Assembly: GCA_002794775.1 (NCBI GenBank)
Contig: NBAY01000074.1
Coordinates: 145,703-209,702, forward strand
Length of the DNA: 64,000 bases
From: Porodaedalea pini
Lineage: Eukaryota > Basidiomycota > Agaricomycetes > Hymenochaetales > Hymenochaetaceae
Reading direction: 5' to 3'
Shown here: positions 42,529 through 55,019 of the stretch, in pieces
Numbering within the stretch: position 1 is the stretch's first letter
How the letters are laid out: each line of letters starts with the position of its first letter
Notes under the pieces: model-generated
The model's database searches: none
Told to the model about the DNA's origin: nothing
The model's input: only the letters and a program-made list of their open reading frames with translations
Position numbers and translations under genes: made by a program

Positions 42529-45500
42529 CTAGGCATCAGAGTCGACAGACTCGGAATCAACGTCTGAGATGTCATTCTGGTCCTCGTCTTGCTCTTGGGC
42601 TTCGTTCATCATTTTGAGCTCTTCCTCGGAGTCTTCTATGAGTTTGGTAACTGGAACTGAAAGATTAGAATGGGGGAAGTAGGGAATAAGTTGAAACACA
42701 GCAATTCTAAGGTGGGAAACTGCCCCATTGAGTTCCACCATGATATATGATCCTCCCTCTGTTTTTCGAACAACCACGTAAGGGCCAAGGTACTGAGGTT
42801 TCATCTTTTGATTGAGTTCCATTTTTGTTTGTGAGTTCCTGAGAAGAACGAGTCGTCCTGGTTGGAAGTCGTAGTCTTTAATAAGATGTCGGTCCGCCTC
42901 CTCAAACTGTCTTGCATATGCGTGCCTGGCATCACTGACCTTCTTGGTGATAGCTTCTAAATCCTTGGGGTGTTTTTGAAGCTGGTGAGCTCGGATGGAG
43001 ATGAGTTCAGTAGTAGAGAGCAGGGACTCGATTGGGGGTACGAGATATGTAGCTTCAGAGATATCAAAGGGGAGCAGCAGTTCTACTCCATGGACCATGA
43101 AGTACAGCAACAGTCCTGTAGCTCATAGGATAGTGATTCGTTTGGCCCAGAATACTGAGTGAGCATGTTCGTGCCAACGCTTCTCATTTCCTTCTGTGGC
43201 TTTCATGAGAGCTTCCTGAACGTCAAAGTGTTTTCATTCGATTAGCCCATTAGCACGTGAGTTGTAAGCTGAAATATGGATGTGATTGATGTGATAGCAA
43301 TCCTTCAGCCAATCCAGCACAGCGATGAATGGCTTTCCATTGTTGGTAATGAGTTCTGGGCAAGCTCCAAAGTGGCAGAGTATATCCTTGAATATGAACT
43401 GGCCGATTGTTTTGCCAGTTTCAGAGCGGAGGAGATGGAACTCGGGGTATCCTGAAAGTGAGCATCGTGCATGGACAATGTAGCGATAACCTCCTGCCTT
43501 TGGCATGACTTTTGTGTTGATGTGCACCTTCAAGAATAGGGGAGAAATGGATGGGACTGTTGGCAGAATAAGAACTTGCTTTGTCTGCCTGATCTGGCAT
43601 TCGTGGCACATCTTAACGTAGTGCTTGACGTCGTGTCCAAGGGAAGGCCACCAGAATCGATCGAGGAGTCTGGCTTGTACCAAATATACTCCCTTATGTC
43701 TGAGGTCGTTGTGGGTGGCCTTGACTAGTGTCCAACGATGTTCTGGTTCAATGACAACCTGGTGCCGCTCGTTCCATGCTTTCCACCACAGCTTTCCAGC
43801 TCGGACAAAGAATCCCATTGCGTACCTGACTAGTGCAGGGATGTCCTTCTTGGGGATCAACGAAATTAGTAGTGGGTCTTCTAAGAAGTGTTTTACGTCA
43901 TCAAGATGATGATCCTTGGCACGCACCGAGTCGGAGGCCGGGAACAATTCAGGATTGCCTGTTCTGGGCATTCTGTTCATTGTGTTCATTGCATTTGATC
44001 TGTTTGTTGCATAGGTGGAACCAATGGAATAGGCTTGACCTAAGATAAACATGTATGCTTCATTGATCCATGCCTTGTAGTCGTCCTCCTCTTGCGGATT
44101 GGTTGGTGCAGCTTGCCTATGAGATAATCCGACCATGCCGGTGAACTCCAAAGCTGGTATGTGTCGTAAGATGAACGAGAACAAGAGAATGCTGGTGATC
44201 CACCTATTGATGGTAGCGTTAGGTTGTAAATCAGGGTTGTTGATCATCCCTTTGATGTATGCTGCATCCATTTCAATGATGAGCTTGCGAACTCCAATGA
44301 GAAAGAGACGGTTAGCTTGCAGGGCTTGGAATAGACCAAATAACTCGATTTTTGGCTGGGAATACGTAGCTTGGACCGAGTTCCAGTTGATGGACCCAAA
44401 TTGGTTGATACATCGATGGCTGTCAGCATGCTCTTGCCCAAGCATCCAGCCGACTCTGATGATGGATGAGTCGACAGCAAGTACGACCTCGAGATCTGAC
44501 TGGTAGTCGATAGCACAGAGTGCCGGGCACTTTGTAACTGCTTCCTTGAGAGCATCCATGGTGTCCTGTTCCTCAATTCCCCAGTTGAAAATTATGTTCT
44601 TCTTCGTCAGGCGAATGAGCAGGTGAGCCATCTTGGCGAAGTCCTTGATAAAGACTCGCAAGACTCCTGCTGTGCCAAGAAATCCCTTGACCTCGGTGAC
44701 TGTGCAACACAACGGCCAGTCACAGACCTTCTGAATCTTAGAGTCATCTGGTTCTCGACCCTGGTAAGTGCACTTGTGACCAACAATAATGCCATATGGG
44801 GTGCATATATGTAGCTTTTTTGCTGAGAAGGTTTCTCCAACAACTTTGACTCATTGAAGGATTCGGTTGATGTCCTGGAGATGCTCCCAGATGAAGTGTC
44901 GAATCCCTGGGTTCTTGGGGATCATTTCGTATGATCCATTGGGGAGTTCATACCACATCTTTGGTCCTCTGGCCATAACATCATCAGTGTAGGGGGTCAT
45001 GACTTCCAGGATCTTGTCTTGCAGAATGAACGTGAGGTCATTGTGAAGAATTTGAAGCGAATTTGTGTACCCCATAGGGAGTACAGTAAGACAAAACATT
45101 CCTAGGGGTGTTTGGAAAGTAGTCAGGTCCTGGGAGCTTTCGTGTAAGGTTTGCTGGTCAAAGGCGATGAAGAGATCCAGTTCGGTGTAGCAGGCACAGC
45201 CACCAAATTGCTTGGCCAGCATGTCGATGTTCAGGGGCACAGCTGCATTGCATATCATAATTCTATTGAGATCTTGCAGATCATGGATGAAGTGGAGCGA
45301 GACTCCATCCTTCTTCATGACCAAAAACATCCATGATTGGTAAGATGAGTTCGAGGGCTCGTAGACTCCGGTGTCAATCTTCTCACGTAAAAGCTTGATC
45401 ATTGCTTCTCGAATTCCTGGCAGAATGGGAATGTTCCTGTGGACCCACAGAATGTGTGGAACTGTCGGAATGCGTACTGGGTTGAACCAACGTGGGTCCA

Positions 45501-46020
45501 ATGCTCCTCGATCAGTTTCTACCCATGCTAGTGCACCTTCTTGCAACATGATTAAGTTGATGACTAGTTTTCGTTCCTCTGGCCAAAGAAATTCGCAGGG
45601 GTCGATGTCGAAAGTGTCAGCTCATTCCTGTGTAAACTTGCTGGTTGGTGTAAAAGTGAAAGGTTTGGTAGGGAGTACTGGCATCCCTTCTAGCAGGCTG
45701 GGGTGCTTGTGTCGCACAATCCTGAATTCCTCAGGGAGCGTTCCAGCGATGGGACGAACCTTATTGGCAACTTTCTTATAAGCCAGAACTGCGGGATCGG
45801 TGCCATCTGGGGTTTCGAGGACACACGAGTCATACTGAGCATTGTTGATGTCAAGGGATAAGTTATCTGGTGAAAAGAAAAGGTGGTGATGGTGTTGTTC
45901 ATAAATAGAGACCAGAATCATATAGTCTAAGATCGAAAATACTGAATGTGAAGTTTTGTGAGTGCATATAGCAAGCTGTTTGTCATCTCTCTGATGCTGG
46001 GACATCAGTTCCTCAACCAC
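42529..46020 (-). pseudogene. pol: G Pol, broken
   Basis: Minus strand. Pre-RT region (LAYKKVANKVRPIAGTLPEEFRIV); RT with DGVSLHFIHDLQDLNR, LPMGYTNSLQILH and YTDDV near 45000; connection VKGFLGTAGVLRVFIKDF; RNase H (NWNSVQATYSQPKIELFGL, EMDAAYIKGMINNPDLQPN); integrase with CHECQ; YLGPYVVVRKTEGGSYIM module; acidic end. Both catalytic Asp of integrase are Asn (VHINTK and ITNNGK, GAC to AAC), while the Glu remains in GLIE, followed by a TGA. Stops also separate 45622, 44851, 43234 and 42529 segments. No chromodomain. Dead copy, but enough remains to assign it to the family-A lineage. Confidence 0.88.
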
Positions 46021-47652
46021 TGAAAACCCGACTGCTTATTGAAGCGAGTGATGGTACAGACTCCGGTTGCGACCTTGCATTTTCGCCAGCATTCAGATAG
46101 ATCGGTGAGTGTGATATGCTGGTCTCCTGAGAGGAAGTCCTTCATTTTGCACTCAGTGATGGCGAAGAATGGTTGACCAAGTAGGGCCTTGAATGGAGCA
46201 TTTTGAACTACCTGAGCTTGGAGCGAAACGTCGATGCCAGCAACAGATACTTTGACATTCTGGATCATCCCCAGTGTAGAGGAACGACCTGTATTGGCAG
46301 ACTCAAGAGTCATTGACTGGTCAGCTCATAGATGGATACCTAATTTCTCCCATACATCTTTGTGAATGAGGCAAATGACAGCACCTTGGTCGAGAATACA
46401 TTCGACTTCCAATGCGTTCGCAAAAATTGCCTTAACTGTCCGTAGCGGCAGACATTCTTTGGCAGCTGGTCCTACATCATGATCTGGGCATGCGTTGTGT
46501 GCGACGAGGCCGTTGGTGGACCAGGATGAGCCAGGATGGCCGGTTCCAGGCATTCCGTGTGTTGCACTCATTGCGCTCGTTCCACCTGCCCCGACCAGAT
46601 GGATGTCTCCTACTGTCAAATGCTTTGTCATGGTAAGGTCTTTCATCTGTTTTCGTACATCGGGGGCCAGAGCTAACAGTTCTCATTGCGAGATGGTGAT
46701 GTTCAAGTCGAGAGAGCGAGTGAGGACTGTCTGCACGACCGCAGCGTCTTTGACTGGGGACACATAGCAGTACTGCAGCTGTGTGGATGATGTCTTGGGT
46801 GTGTCAGTGGGCTGCGGCTTTTCTGGGTGGGTCGAGGCCTCTGGCTTCACTGCAGGGACTGGAGTCATCTTGGGTTCTGTTCTAGGGGGCGCAGTTGGTT
46901 TAGGGGGGACTTGAAGTCCGTCGAACTTAGCTTTTCTTGCCATGCTGGTCCTCTTCCTTGCTTCTCCTAACAACACCTCGAGTCTCTCTACCTTGTATTT
47001 GTCTTCTGGGATCTCCTCAACTGTTGCTGAGGCCACGAGAATGGGTTCAGGGAATGTAGTTTCGGAGTCGGCGACTTCGACTAAGTTGACTGTATGTGCA
47101 ACTTGATCCTTTCCCAGGAACCCATCGATATGTTCCATGATCGTTCCTCCAGGAACTGTGCTCAGGACGAAGCTCCCATTGGCCAGGGTAACTCGCCCTT
47201 CTGTGTTGCATGTGCACTTGCCATTCTGGATATATTCAAGGACTTTTGGGCAAGATCGAATGAAATGGCTTAGCTCTCCACAGAACGTGCACCCTGGGTT
47301 CCATGGCTGTGAAGGTACAGGTGCTGCTGGTGACGTTGAGACTGGTGCATTGCTTCTAGTTGTACCTGATCCTCGACCCATGGTGTCGAGCTGGACTTGG
47401 AAGCTCTTGAGTGTTTCCATGACTGTGCTGAGATCGACCTCCTCCTTTTTGATGGTAGTTGAGCTGCTGGAAGTTGAGGTATGTGGCGCTTGAGTCATTG
47501 AGCCACTGAATGATGCTCCTCTGAGGATGAAGTCAGTGTGCTGGATGATAGTTTCGATTTTGTAAGGGTTGCCTTCTTTGTGATCAGACTCCTTGATCTC
47601 TAAGCACCAAAGAAGCACTGTACATAAGTCGCCAGTGATTCCTCTCAGGAAT
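46005..47652 (-). pseudogene. gag-pro: G Gag-protease, 3' part
   Basis: From the A3 insertion on: IKKEEVDLSTVMETLKSFQVQLD, CCHC knuckle CTFCGELSHFIRSC, linker with KAKFDGLQVPPKPTAPP, then protease-like VECILDQGAVICLIHKDVWEKLG and PFKALLGQPFFAITEC. The catalytic position is DQG, shared with family A. Stops lie between 46647 and 46682 and at about 46320. The other half of gag is at 58377-59385. Confidence 0.85.
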
Positions 47653-47656
47653 GTGT

Positions 47657-48580
47657 TGTAGATCCTGACTTAGGGGTGTCTGGGATCAGCGGTCCTTTTG
47701 GGGACATGATCGCATTGTTCTGGGAGGTTAGGGGTTGACTGTGGTGAGATCACTCAACGTACCAGTACACGTCGGTATGCTTCGGTACGCGTCGATATTG
47801 AGAACTAAGATCGGGAACTCCTGCCGGGTCTGTACTTGACCGGTACGGAGTCGGTACGCGCAGGTAATCAACACTGGTACAATGTGATCACGACGAGCGA
47901 CGAGGTTCGAGTTACGGAGTAAGAGACGAGAGACAGTTTCGAGAGACGAGATGCTAAGATGAAGACGGAATGACTACGGGTTTTACGAGAACTAAGACAG
48001 GTCACACTCAAGTTACCCTATCTGAGGGAGACTATGCAGTAGAACTGACTTGTCCTCTACCTATGACATGGGGTGCATATTTATACTAAGTCCAAAGATT
48101 TATCTACAGTTAATAATTTCCATACAGGCATAATGTGCATATCAGTTGAAACCTAGAGACGTCAAAAGGAAAAGTCATAGGTCATAGAGGCGCACATAGA
48201 GAGCATAGAAATCAGAAGAACATAGGAAAAACATAAATCATAATGAAGAAAAACATCCGCATCGCGTCTGACCATACCGGTGCTCCACCAGAACTCAGAT
48301 CGTCCAATTGGTACATGGTCCCCACCGTTGGACAGCAGTCCGGTATGCATCTTGGCTGTATGCTCCATGTGACCACGTCCCTAATTGTCCAGATAAGATC
48401 TCCGGTACATTCCGATATGCATTTGGAGGTCTTGGAACGTGTTGCTGATGCAATCGCAGGGTTCTGATTCGAAACCGGACCGATTGGATTCAGTCCGGTA
48501 CTGATTGGTATGCATCGGGACCAGTTCTCGAGTGCTTCTGGAGTGATTGGCAGTGATGGAACGACCGGCACGGCTCTACA
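47657..48580 (-). repeat. A3 3' LTR
   Basis: 924 bp, plus-strand TGTAGATCC to GGCTCTACA. It has one fewer 10-bp GTAC unit than the 5' LTR near 47760-47800. Confidence 0.93.
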
Positions 48581-48618
48581 TCTCCCGGGGCATTTAAATC
48601 GTGACTGTCCCCAGTCAC
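48581..48618 (+). promoter_or_regulatory. A3 TTTAAA and perfect dyad before the antisense gene
   Basis: TCTCCCGGGGCATTTAAAT, then GTGACTG-TCCC-CAGTCAC at 48601-48618, a perfect 7-bp dyad with a 4-base loop. ATG of the antisense gene follows at 48661. G has the same layout with a 6-bp dyad. Confidence 0.55.
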
Positions 48619-48660
48619 ACCTTCTCTTCTTCTGATACGCGTGAGAAGACCACACTGATC

Positions 48661-50895
48661 ATGCATGTTGAGACACGTGAGAGGGTGTTGGAAAAGTGGT
48701 CGTACCGATGGGTTTTTCTCCTGCTTCTTCCAACCATGTTGTCTCTGCACTGCGACAGCAGCAGCAGCAACAACCACAACACAGCGCTGCCTCGGCTGGC
48801 GCACAAGATACCCCGCATACCGGGGTATGTCGACAACGTCAACACCGTCGAGCGGGAGAGGATCACGCGGGACACCCGTGAGATTGAGGAATGGCTGGTC
48901 AATATCGACCGGTACGTGCAATGCTGCCTCAGGCAGTACGTGAAACGGCAGGAGATGTTACTGGCGGGGAGCCGGGGTCACGAGATCGGGGAACGGTGGA
49001 AGTGGGCCGAGTGGGCATACGGCACGAAGGTGAGTCCTCGAAACTCGATCAAGCATGCGTACCGAGCTGACCGATTCGAAATAGTGCACCCTGGAGAGCT
49101 ACTACCAGCTCTACTGGGACTCCATGGTGCTGGCAAAGCGCCACCCGATCGTGTCCAATCTGCGGACGTACCTCCTGGTTGTGTGGGTCTGGAAGGAGAT
49201 GCGGTGGGTGCTGGATGGGCTCGACAAGTCCACCGCCAACTGGCTCTACGGTTGGTATTTTGACAACCACCAGATGGTTGACCTCACCAAGTACCGGGGT
49301 GAGGGATTCATCATACCGGTCATGGACTGGCCAGACGACATACTGTACATCGGCGGAGAGCTCGAGTGCGTACTCGTACCCGACAGGTACAGGTATAAGT
49401 TCGTCTACCCCATGGAGTGTGAGGTGCAACCACGCTTTGTCGGGGTCCTGTCAGCTGTACTGGCAGTCGAGGTGTTCGTCGAACATCTCGAAATGCCTGG
49501 TCTGCCTGAAGTCGAGGATTGTGAGATCGAGGAGGAGGAGCGTGCCGTCCTGCATACCAACAGTACCACGTCTGCGCAACAGCAACAGTAGACGGGTCCG
49601 CACGAAGTTGAGGCGAGCGCAATGCACAAAGAGGAGTCTGGCGTACCTGTACTGGTGATGCCCCATTGGCACAACAGCAACAGCAGACGGGTGCTGACAA
49701 GTGGCGATGGCATACGACCATCGAGATCACGTCTGACGATGAGGACGCAACACATACCGGACAATGTGAAGAGCTGCTGCGGCAACAGCAGCAGCAACAA
49801 TCCGCGCCGAGCACGGTGACAAGTGTCCCGCCCCCAGCGAATGTGCCTGGGGGACTATTTTTCAGGATGGAGGCAGCCACGGAGCACGAAGCCAAGCAGC
49901 GGGTGTGAGACAAAGCCGGTCTCACTGCCATGTTAGCCGCTCAGGAAGAGGCTCGGAAGAAGGTGGAAGCGACACGTCGGGCGTGTGAGCGTGGCCATTG
50001 GGAGAGTGGAGGAGGTGCACGTCGAGCACGTGAGTGAGGTCGTGGGGGCCCTCGCATGAATCAATGCCAGGAGCCGTGGGTCAAAGAGGAGGAGGAGCGT
50101 CTTGCCCCTGCCAAACCCAATCCTGTACTGATGGAGGCAGAGGGTGGTGGTGCGTCATACCACCACGCAGACGAAGGGCGTACCGATGGTACGTTGGGTC
50201 CCTCTGTTACCGTGTTCGATGGGGTCGAACTGGTCAACCCGGCGACCGGTCATCTACGGTGGGTGGGACCGCTGCCGGTCCCTCTCGAGGAGGCGTGCGC
50301 CAACTGCGTGCATCGGGGGAGAATGTGCCAGGGGCAGCCCAGTAGGGCTTGCTTCCTCTGCATGGTCGTCTGGCAGACAGGGTGCTTGCTGGCGACCCAG
50401 GGATGCGTGAAGGAGGTCCAGGGCAGGAAGTCGGGTGAAAAGCGGAAACACGCCGCCCGTGATGAGGGCATACCGCACGCTGTGCCCAAGGCACTGTGGC
50501 AGCAGCAGCAGCCGTCCGTGTCATCTGCACCACCTGCACCGATCGTGGTGGACATGCCGTCCCCACTGCCTTGCGTACTGAGGCCTGCTGCTGCACACAT
50601 ACCACGGCAGCAGAAGCAGCAACAGAGGGGGCACGCTGCCTTGCCGCCTGTCGCTGGTCCAAGCTGGTTTGCCGGTGCATACGAGGACCCGTGCGAGCTC
50701 ATCTCGGAGCACGACTCCGAGGATGAGTTCGACCACATCGTCGCGGAGCTCGTCTGCGACGTCCGCGAGCTCGAGCGTAGCTCGCGTCATCTCGCTGCAG
50801 AGGCGACTCGTCAGGCAGCCGAAGCGGCCTCGATCCACACACACCTTGTGGCACTCAAGAAGGGGAAGTGGGGTGCTAGGGAGGAGGAGGACTAG
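48661..50895 (+). pseudogene. A3 antisense gene: Zn(II)2Cys6 protein, spliced
   Basis: The plus-strand gene is opposite to A3 gag-pol. Start MHVETRERVLEKW at 48661. Exon 1 to 49029, intron 49030-49096 (67 bp, GTGAGT, GCTGACC, AG), exon 2 from SYYQLYWDSMVLAKRHP. Middle domain (VWKEMRWVLDGLDKSTANWLYGWYF, DWPDDILYIGGELECVLVPD), Gln runs, the cluster CANCVHRGRMC - CFLC - C (50296-50385), then DEFDHIVAELVCDVRELERSSRHLAAEATRQ-like helix split by natural linker and the EEED end. Stops: TAG at about 49589 (CAG in A2), TGA at 49906 and TGA near 50035, the last two shared with A2. Substitutions between A2 and A3 keep the reading frame and the cysteines, which supports a real protein. Role unknown. Confidence 0.82.
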
Positions 50896-51326
50896 TCGTT
50901 ACACATTGGTACGTGTCGGTACGACTTGGTCCTGCAGGAAGGAGAAAAAAAAAAAAAAAGAAAAAGAAAAAATAATACAATCGTGGTAATTTATATGTAT
51001 ATATTTTTGAATTTGGATTTTTCTTTGTTTTCTTTAAGTTTTTTGGTGTGATAAACGAAAGAACAAAAAGAAAAAGAAAAAGAAAAATCATCCTTAAGTG
51101 TCTGTTTGTGATTTTACTAATGCACCATAAGGGAAATTGAAGAAAGACCATATAATTAATAATTTGTGAAGCGAAAAAAGTGTTCCATACAAAGGAAGTT
51201 AGACGGTTCCATGATTAAAACATAAACGGATCATAATTGATTAAAAGATAATAAAATAAAGAGGCGTCGGTACGTGTCGGTACGCGTACCGGTACCTTGG
51301 ATGGCAAACATAATCAGAATTCGTGA
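50896..51326. promoter_or_regulatory. A3 gap between antisense gene and pol, with GTAC arrays
   Basis: GTAC at 50909 and 50919 just after the antisense gene, and at 51270, 51280, 51286 and 51292 next to the pol end, mirroring A2. A-rich runs at 50944-50970 and 51060-51085. No gene seen. Confidence 0.5.
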
Positions 51327-54300
51327 CTAGGTATCAGAGTCTGACTCAGAGCCGTCATCTTCTACCAGATCTTCCTTCATCATGCTATGTTCATCGTCAT
51401 CCTGTTGAAGGATTTCGTCAAGGGGAACAGAAATGTCAGATCGGGGAAAGTAAGGAATGAGATGAAAAGCTGCAACCTGAATCTGGGAAACTGATCCATC
51501 GAGTTCCGAGATGATATACACTCCGGAACATGTCCTACAGATGACGATGTACGGTCCTAAGTACCAGGCCTTCGTCTTTCGGTCCAACTCCTTTTCGATC
51601 CGGGTGTTCCATACAAGTACGAGTCGACCGGGCTGGAAATCGTAGTCCTTGATGACATGCTTATGGACTTCGGCGAACTGCCAAGCGTACTTGTGTCGAG
51701 CATCTCGAACCAACTGCGCAATCCTATCAAGGTCCGCTGGACGCTTCTGTAACTGGCGTGCCTGGGTCGCTATCAGTTCCTCAGTATGCATCGGGGAATC
51801 CAACAGCGGAGTAAGATAAGTGGCCTCGGCGAGATCGAACAGAAGTACCGGCTCGACTCCATGAACCATGTAGTACGGCGACATACCAGTCGATTTCTGG
51901 ATTGTTATGCGCTCGGCCCAGAAAACCGAGTAAGCATGCTCATGCCACTTGGATGTGTTTCCGTCGGCTGCCTTGATCAAGGCTTCCTGGATGTCATAAT
52001 GCCATCATTCAATGATCCCATTGGCCTGAGAATTATATGCCAAGATCTTGATGTGCAAAATGTGGTACCGATCCCACAACCAATCCAGCGCAGCGATAAA
52101 TGGAGTACCATTGTTGGTAATGAGTTCAGGACACGTGCCATACCGACACAGTAATTCCTGAAAAATAAACTGCCCGATCATGTGACCAGTCTGCTTTCGT
52201 AACAGTCAGAACTCTGGGTAACTGGATAAGGAGCACCGTGTGTGCACGATGTAGTGAAAGCTTCCTGAAGCGGGCATGTGCTTCATGTCGATGTGGATCC
52301 GGGCGAACAACATTGGTACGTCCGGTACCGATGATGGTATCAACACTTTTGTAGTCTGGTGCACCTGACAGATATGACACATACGCACAAAGTATTTGAC
52401 ATCTTCCAAAATCGACAGCCACCAGAACTGATCCAGCAATTGAGCGTGTACCGAGTACACTCCCTTGTGTCTGAGATCGTCGTGAGCCTGCTTAACAAGC
52501 GTCCAGCAGCGTTCTGGTTCGACAACCAACTGGGGATGCTCTCGTCGGGTCTTTCGCCAAAGCTGTCCTGCTCACACGAAGAATCCGGAGGCGTACCGGA
52601 TGAACGAGGGAAAGCACTTCTCGTCAATCTCCGAGGGCTTCCTTCCGTGTTCGAGGAGGTACCAAACCAACTCTAATTGCCTATCTTGCGACTTTACCAA
52701 ATCCGAGGCCAGGAACTGCTGCCCCTGAGGATCTGTGGCTGTACTGGACCCCTCTTTGACATCGGTACTCAACACCACCCCATACAAAAACGCATACACC
52801 GCGTTGATCCACTCCTCATAATCGTCCTCCTCTTGTGGGTCTTCCGGTGTGGCTCGCCATCTTGACAGTCCGTCGGTACATGTGAATTCCGCGGCCGGTA
52901 CGTGGCAAAGCTCGAAGTCGAAAAGGAGAATTCCTGTGATCCACCGGTTTATCGTCATGTTCAGCTGTAGATCCAGATTGTTAATCATCCCTTTGACGTA
53001 CACTGCATCCATCTTGACCACCAGGAGCTTAACTCCATAAATAAACAACCTCACCACCCTCAATGCCCTAAACAACCTGAATAGCTCGATCTTTGGCTGG
53101 GAGTATGTCGCCTGTACCGAGTTCCAGTTGATCAACCCAAACCGATTAATCCTTCTCCTACCGTCTGGGTGATCCTGGCCTAATGTCCACCCTACTCCGA
53201 TGATCGACAAATCCACCACTAAGATAACTGCTCTGTCTGACCCATAGTCGATTGTGCACAGCGCTGGGCAGTCAATAATGGCGTCCTTCAATGTGTCCAT
53301 CAAATCCTGCTCTTCCGGTCCCCAATTGAATATATATTTTTTTACGCATGAGATGGGTCAACGGTCAAGCTTTCTTCATGAAATCCTTAATAAATACCCT
53401 CAACACACCAACCGTACCAAGAAATCCCTTCACTTCCATCACCGTTCGACATGGGGGCCAATCCCACACCTTCTGAACCTTTGAATTGTCCAGTTTGCAT
53501 CCTCGGTACGTGAGTTTATTCCCCAAAAATATCGCCAAATTGGTACATGCCTGGAATTTCTTCCCGGAAAATGTACCACCCACTTTCCTCATCCTCTGCA
53601 GCACTCGGTTTACATCGCACAAGTGTTCGTAGATGAACCGGCAGATGCCCAGGTTCTCGGGAATCGTTTCGAACCCTCTGTCGGTACACTTGTACTGTGT
53701 AAACCCTCCTTGCGTAATCACATCATCTGCGAATGGCTGTGCCACCTTAGGGATCTCATCACTGAGAATAAACGTGATGTCTCCATGGAGAATCTGCAGC
53801 AAATTCGTGTATCCCATCGGTAACACCTTCAGTCAAAACGTACCGAGTGGGGTCTGGAACGTCATTAAGTCTCGGGACTGTTCATCGAGCATCCACTGGT
53901 CGAAAGCAACAGCGAGATCAAGTACTGTGTAACACGCGTGCCCACTGCACACGTCTACTAGCGTCTCGATGTCCGGCGGTATGGCCGAATCTCGAATGGT
54001 CACCCCGTTCAGATCCTGTAAGTCAATAATGAACCGTAAGGATGCTCCGTCTTTCTTCACCACACAAAACCACCTCGAGCGGTACGACGAGTTCGATGGT
54101 TCAATAACTCCGGTGGCGATCTTCTCCCTGAGTATGTTTAGTGTCTTTTTGAGTATCCCAGGGGGGATCAGTATGTTCTTCCGCACCCATGGTATGTGCA
54201 CCACCATTGGTATGCGTACAGAATCGAAATACGTTGGATCCAAGGTTCCTCTCTCCGTCTCCGACCATGCAAATGCTCCTTCCTGCAACATGATCAGATT

Positions 54301-55011
54301 TACCACCAACTTCTTCTCTTCGTCCCACAGAAATCTGCCGGGATCCAAATCCATTGCGTTCAGCCTTTCCTGCGTAAACTTTCCCATTGGTACGAATGGT
54401 ACCAGTTTTGTTGGCAACTTTGGCATGTCCGCCAACAGGTCAGGATGTCACCTTCGAACTATATGAAACTCCTCCGGTAATACTCCTGGAATGGGATGGA
54501 CCTTCTGCGCCACCTGCTTGTACGCCAAAACACTTCCTTCATCCTCTGCCGAATCCAACACCACCGAACCAAAAGTGTCTGAAGAAGCGTCCAAAGCAAT
54601 GGTACAAGGAGATAAAAGAAATTTCAATCTCTGCGAATAAATAAACGGAGTTGGGGTATTCAAGGTATAACTCGGGGAAACGTAACGGGAAATAGTCGAA
54701 TCGGATTGATTTAAAACATTAGAGGACAATTGTTGAAAACTGTAAATGGGTTGAACAAATTGAGAATTAATTTTGGTCTGAGAAGGGGTTGGACGACGAG
54801 ATAAATAATCAGGGTCATTAAAATGCAAAGATAAAACATCTGTACATGAGCTCGGTACGTGTACCGGTGGATCGACTCTGCAGCACGTCTTGCATACCAT
54901 CGGTTTCCACTCGTCTCGCCGGCACCAATGTGTCAGTTCCTCGACTTGTGAAAACCCAATTCCGGAGCGCGCCAGAACGCCCAGATACCGGTTGACACCT
55001 TGCTCCTGCAA
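51327..55011 (-). pseudogene. pol: A3 Pol, broken
   Basis: Minus strand. Pre-RT region from about 55011 (DVLSLHFNDPDYLSRRPTPSQ); RT with KKDGASLRFIIDLQDLNG, LPMGYTN and FADDV near 53720; RNase H (VDLSIIGVGWTLGQDHPD, EMDAVYVKG-like); integrase (HDDLRHKGVYSV, CHICQ, HIDMKHM, ITNNGT, IIE then TGA); YLGPYIVICRTCSGVYIISELDGS module and acidic tail. Stops and small shifts separate six pieces. The second integrase Asp reads Asn. Integrase Glu is kept here but the next codon is TGA where A2 has CGA. No chromodomain. Confidence 0.87.
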
Positions 55012-55019
55012 TTGCGATC

